A program made the translations under genes and the position numbers. A DNA stretch of 54,299 nt from Chloroflexota bacterium (GTDB lineage: Bacteria > Chloroflexota > Anaerolineae > Aggregatilineales > Phototrophicaceae), in contig WTGN01000003.1 of NCBI GenBank assembly GCA_011523545.1, positions 1 through 54,299 on the forward strand, written 5' to 3'. The notes below the pieces were generated by a model. The model searched no databases. It saw nothing but the letters and a program-made list of their open reading frames with translations, and had not been told where the DNA came from. Of this stretch, positions 52,189 to 54,299 are shown in pieces (the stretch's first letter is position 1; every line of letters starts with the position of its first letter).

Positions 52189-53259
52189 TCATAGCGGCTT
52201 CGCCTCACGACTAATCAGCCGCTTGGCCACATCGTGCGCATTGGTCGTCAAGCGCGATTCGGGCAGCAGACCGCCCGGGCGGTTGCGCAGCATCCACAGC
52301 AGAATGAGACCGAAAGCGATGAAGCGCACGTAGTTGAATTCAATCTCCGAGCCGCTCATGTTTAAGACGATGGCGCCGATCTGGGTGAAGCGGTCCAGCA
52401 GGGCGATGAGCAGAGCGCCGAGCAAAGCGCCGCGATTGTTGCCGATCCCGCCGAGCACAACCATCACCCAGACATCCAAGGTCAGATTGACGACATAATC
52501 GTTGGTGTTGACGAAGCCGGTGTTGAGAGCGAAGAGCGCGCCCCCGACAGCGGCGATCACTGAGCCCACCGCCATGATCTGAGCGCGCGCCAGCGAGACG
52601 CCTTTGCCCAGGCCGCGCGTGATGTCTTCATTTTCCCGCAAGCCTTTCAGCATGCGGCCGTAAGGCGAGTGAATGAGCCGCTGGCTATAGATATAGGCGA
52701 GCAGCGCCAGCGCCAGCGCCAGCAGCATAAAGAGCAGCGCGCTGGCCCGCGGATCGTCGACAAAATAAAAGGGCTGGGCCACGCCCGAAATCCCGTTGTG
52801 CGAGCAGATGAAATCATCCGCGCCGCGCACGACGATGCGCACGGTCTCGCCGCCGACCAGCAGCACCAGCGCCAGGAACCATTCTTCTTTCAGCCGCAGC
52901 GTGATGTAGGACACCGCAAAGCCGACCGCGCCGGCGATGGCCGCGGCGATCAAAAAGGTCAAAGCCAGGTTGATGAAACCGGCAACCGGCTGGCTCGCCA
53001 TGATTTCGGAACGCAACTGCAACGCGCCGCCCATGGTCGGTCCACAGGGGTGGATGGCGTCAAAGCCGGCCAGCAGCGGCAGCAAGCGCGTATAGGTGAT
53101 GCCGGCTGTGTAAGCGCCGATCGAAATAAACAGCGCCTTGCCGAAGTTGGGTACGCCGGCCACGCCATATTCAAGATTCAGGCTGATCGACATCAGCGAA
53201 TAAATGCCGAAGAGTGTCAACACGGTGACGGCTGTCGCGCCGATGTCGATGTTGATCAT
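52189..53259 (-). CDS. livM: Branched-chain amino-acid-type ABC permease LivM
   Basis: 356 residues, multi-spanning. Family features include LEYGVAGVPNFGKALF after the first helices, an N-G-I-S-G-V loop, SPYGRMLKGLRENEDITRGLGK (the coupling region, near 205-226) and VLGGIGNNRGALLGA. The ATG overlaps the livH stop by four bases. Forms the channel with LivH. Confidence 0.92.
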   Translation of the reverse strand: MINIDIGATAVTVLTLFGIYSLMSISLNLEYGVAGVPNFGKALFISIGAYTAGITYTRLLPLLAGFDAIHPCGPTMGGALQLRSEIMASQPVAGFINLALTFLIAAAIAGAVGFAVSYITLRLKEEWFLALVLLVGGETVRIVVRGADDFICSHNGISGVAQPFYFVDDPRASALLFMLLALALALLAYIYSQRLIHSPYGRMLKGLRENEDITRGLGKGVSLARAQIMAVGSVIAAVGGALFALNTGFVNTNDYVVNLTLDVWVMVVLGGIGNNRGALLGALLIALLDRFTQIGAIVLNMSGSEIEFNYVRFIAFGLILLWMLRNRPGGLLPESRLTTNAHDVAKRLISREAKPL

Positions 53260-54176
53260 CGATCCAGATCTCCGGCGCGCCGGAAGATTTCGGTGAAGCC
53301 TTGGGGGCGCAGCAACAGAACAGCGATGATGATGATGAAGGGAATGGCCGGCTTGTAGGCCAGGTCGACGCCAAGATTGAAATTGAGGAAAAGCATCAGC
53401 GTGTTTTCCGAAAACGCGACCACATAAGCGCCGAGAATGGTGCCGGAAAAGCTCGACAAGCCGCCCAGTATCGCCGCCGCGAAGACGGAGATGATCGCCG
53501 CCCAGCCCATCAGTGGATGGACTGCCGATTGCAAACCCCAGAGCGCGCCGGCCACGCCCGCCAGGCCGCCAACGAGCAGCCAGGTGTATTTCTTGACGCG
53601 CTCGACCGGGATGCCGATGACCCGCGCCAGACTGCTGTTGTTGGCCAGCGCCCGCATCTCGCGCCCCAAGGGCGTCGCATTCAGCAGCAATGTCAGCAAG
53701 ATGACGAGCAGGATGCTGGTCGGCGCCACCCAGGCGAACAGATTCGAGAGGATCAAAGGGCCTTCACGGAAGAGAATCGTCAGCGGAATGCGGATGCGCA
53801 GGTCGAAGAGATTGAAGTAGTCGGCCATCAAAAAAAGGATGTAACGAACGATCAGGCCGTATGCGAACGAAGCCAAGATCAAGGTGTAAAGCGATACCTC
53901 GCGGCGTTCCAAAGGCTTGAACACGGCGATATGACTGATGAGCGCGGTCAGCGCGCCCACAGCAAAGGCGGCCGCCATAATCGCAAGCGGGTTCAGCACA
54001 CCCGACAGGGAGACGATGAGCGCTGCGTATGCGCCGGCGGTGACAAATTCGGCATGGGCGAAATTCGGCAGCTTCATGACGCTGAAGGTCAGCGTGATGC
54101 CGAGGGCCATCAAAGCGTACAAGCTGCCGATTTGAATCGTATTGACTAGCGAGGTGGTCAGTAGCGAGGGTGGCAT
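53256..54176 (-). CDS. livH: Branched-chain amino-acid-type ABC permease LivH
   Basis: 306 residues from ATG 54176; in-frame codons up to 54221 lie in a GC-rich hairpin and are less likely. Opening helix LVNTIQIGSLYALMALGITL, coupling loop TPLGREMRALANNSSLARVIGI and LGGLSSFSGTILGA are family standards. The substrate-binding protein gene is not in the window and is expected beyond the right edge. Liv-type systems also import amides, urea or other small polar solutes, so the ligand is open. Confidence 0.92.
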   Translation of the reverse strand: MPPSLLTTSLVNTIQIGSLYALMALGITLTFSVMKLPNFAHAEFVTAGAYAALIVSLSGVLNPLAIMAAAFAVGALTALISHIAVFKPLERREVSLYTLILASFAYGLIVRYILFLMADYFNLFDLRIRIPLTILFREGPLILSNLFAWVAPTSILLVILLTLLLNATPLGREMRALANNSSLARVIGIPVERVKKYTWLLVGGLAGVAGALWGLQSAVHPLMGWAAIISVFAAAILGGLSSFSGTILGAYVVAFSENTLMLFLNFNLGVDLAYKPAIPFIIIIAVLLLRPQGFTEIFRRAGDLDR

Positions 54177-54207
54177 GGCAGTCGGTCGTCCCGCATTTCC
54201 GATGAAA

Positions 54208-54232
54208 CCCCGCCCCCACAAAGAGGGCGGGG
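54208..54232. repeat. GC-rich hairpin upstream of livH
   Basis: Arms CCCCGCCC and GGGCGGGG with a 9-base loop. After it, the window ends in GGGGGGGGCGCGTAGACAC, the start of another GCGCGTAGACACTG element cut off by the edge. Confidence 0.65.
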
Positions 54233-54299
54233 AAGGCTGAATCTATCAAGTGCTTTGCGATTTTCCCCTTCCCGCCTGGTGGGGGGGGCGCGTAGACAC

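Overview
The window is high-GC (about 60 % judged by eye) bacterial DNA with long same-strand gene runs, many carbohydrate ABC importers, sulfatases, phytanoyl-CoA-type dioxygenases and several families of short intergenic palindromes. This resembles Chloroflexota (Anaerolineae/Caldilineales-like, a marine, sponge or soil lineage); the assignment is an inference from gene content, because no rRNA or other phylogenetic marker lies in the window. I see no tRNA, rRNA, CRISPR array, transposase or phage gene.

Layout. (1) 97-2727, plus: two permeases of a sugar importer whose binding protein probably lies left of the window, and a PhyH-type dioxygenase. (2) 3092-12154, plus: a complete sugar-importer core (Tat-dependent binding protein, two permeases) running with short gaps into a GH32-like glycosidase, a highly divergent GroEL-like chaperonin, a seven-bladed BNR propeller protein, a metallo-beta-lactamase-fold hydrolase and an SDR dehydrogenase; a second GH32 enzyme follows at 12432-14054. 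(3) 14051-17656, minus: a third sugar importer. (4) 17843-22355, plus: FGGY kinase, shikimate-dehydrogenase-like protein, cupin-type phosphoglucose isomerase and sulfatase. (5) 22441-25483, minus: PfkB sugar kinase, a secreted Cys-rich repeat metallopeptidase and a second PhyH dioxygenase. (6) 25728-37979, plus: a family-5 (oligopeptide/oligosaccharide) ABC importer interleaved with a sulfatase, followed by a possible polysaccharide-lyase-like protein, a Gfo/Idh/MocA oxidoreductase and a TIM-barrel sugar isomerase/epimerase. (7) 38083-42376: a LarA-family (nickel-pincer) isomerase, an orphan DNA methyltransferase, a homocysteine methyltransferase-like protein and an SDR. (8) 42511-49228, minus: a spondin-domain protein carrying a Met/Asp-rich repeat insertion, then a tight cluster of DNA methyltransferase, BNR sialidase-like protein, DinB-family protein and a 986-residue N6-adenine methyltransferase with a nuclease-like N-terminus. 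(9) 49395-50353, plus: MsrB and a hotdog thioesterase. (10) 50350-54176, minus: LivF, LivG, LivM and LivH of a branched-chain amino-acid-type importer, with palindromic repeats between genes.

Taken together the window reads as a glycan-scavenging region. Oligosaccharide importers bring in substrates; GH32-like enzymes, BNR/sialidase-like proteins, sulfatases and a possible lyase trim them; and kinases, isomerases, SDRs and Gfo/Idh oxidoreductases feed the products into central metabolism. No ATPase accompanies the three CUT1-type sugar importers, so a shared MsmK/UgpC-type ATPase elsewhere in the genome is likely (inference). The most unusual items are the chaperonin-like protein inside a sugar operon with its two hydrolytic aspartates apparently replaced, the Cys-rich repeat metallopeptidase, the Met/Asp insertion in a spondin domain, and hairpin repeats whose tips vary in a compensatory way between copies.
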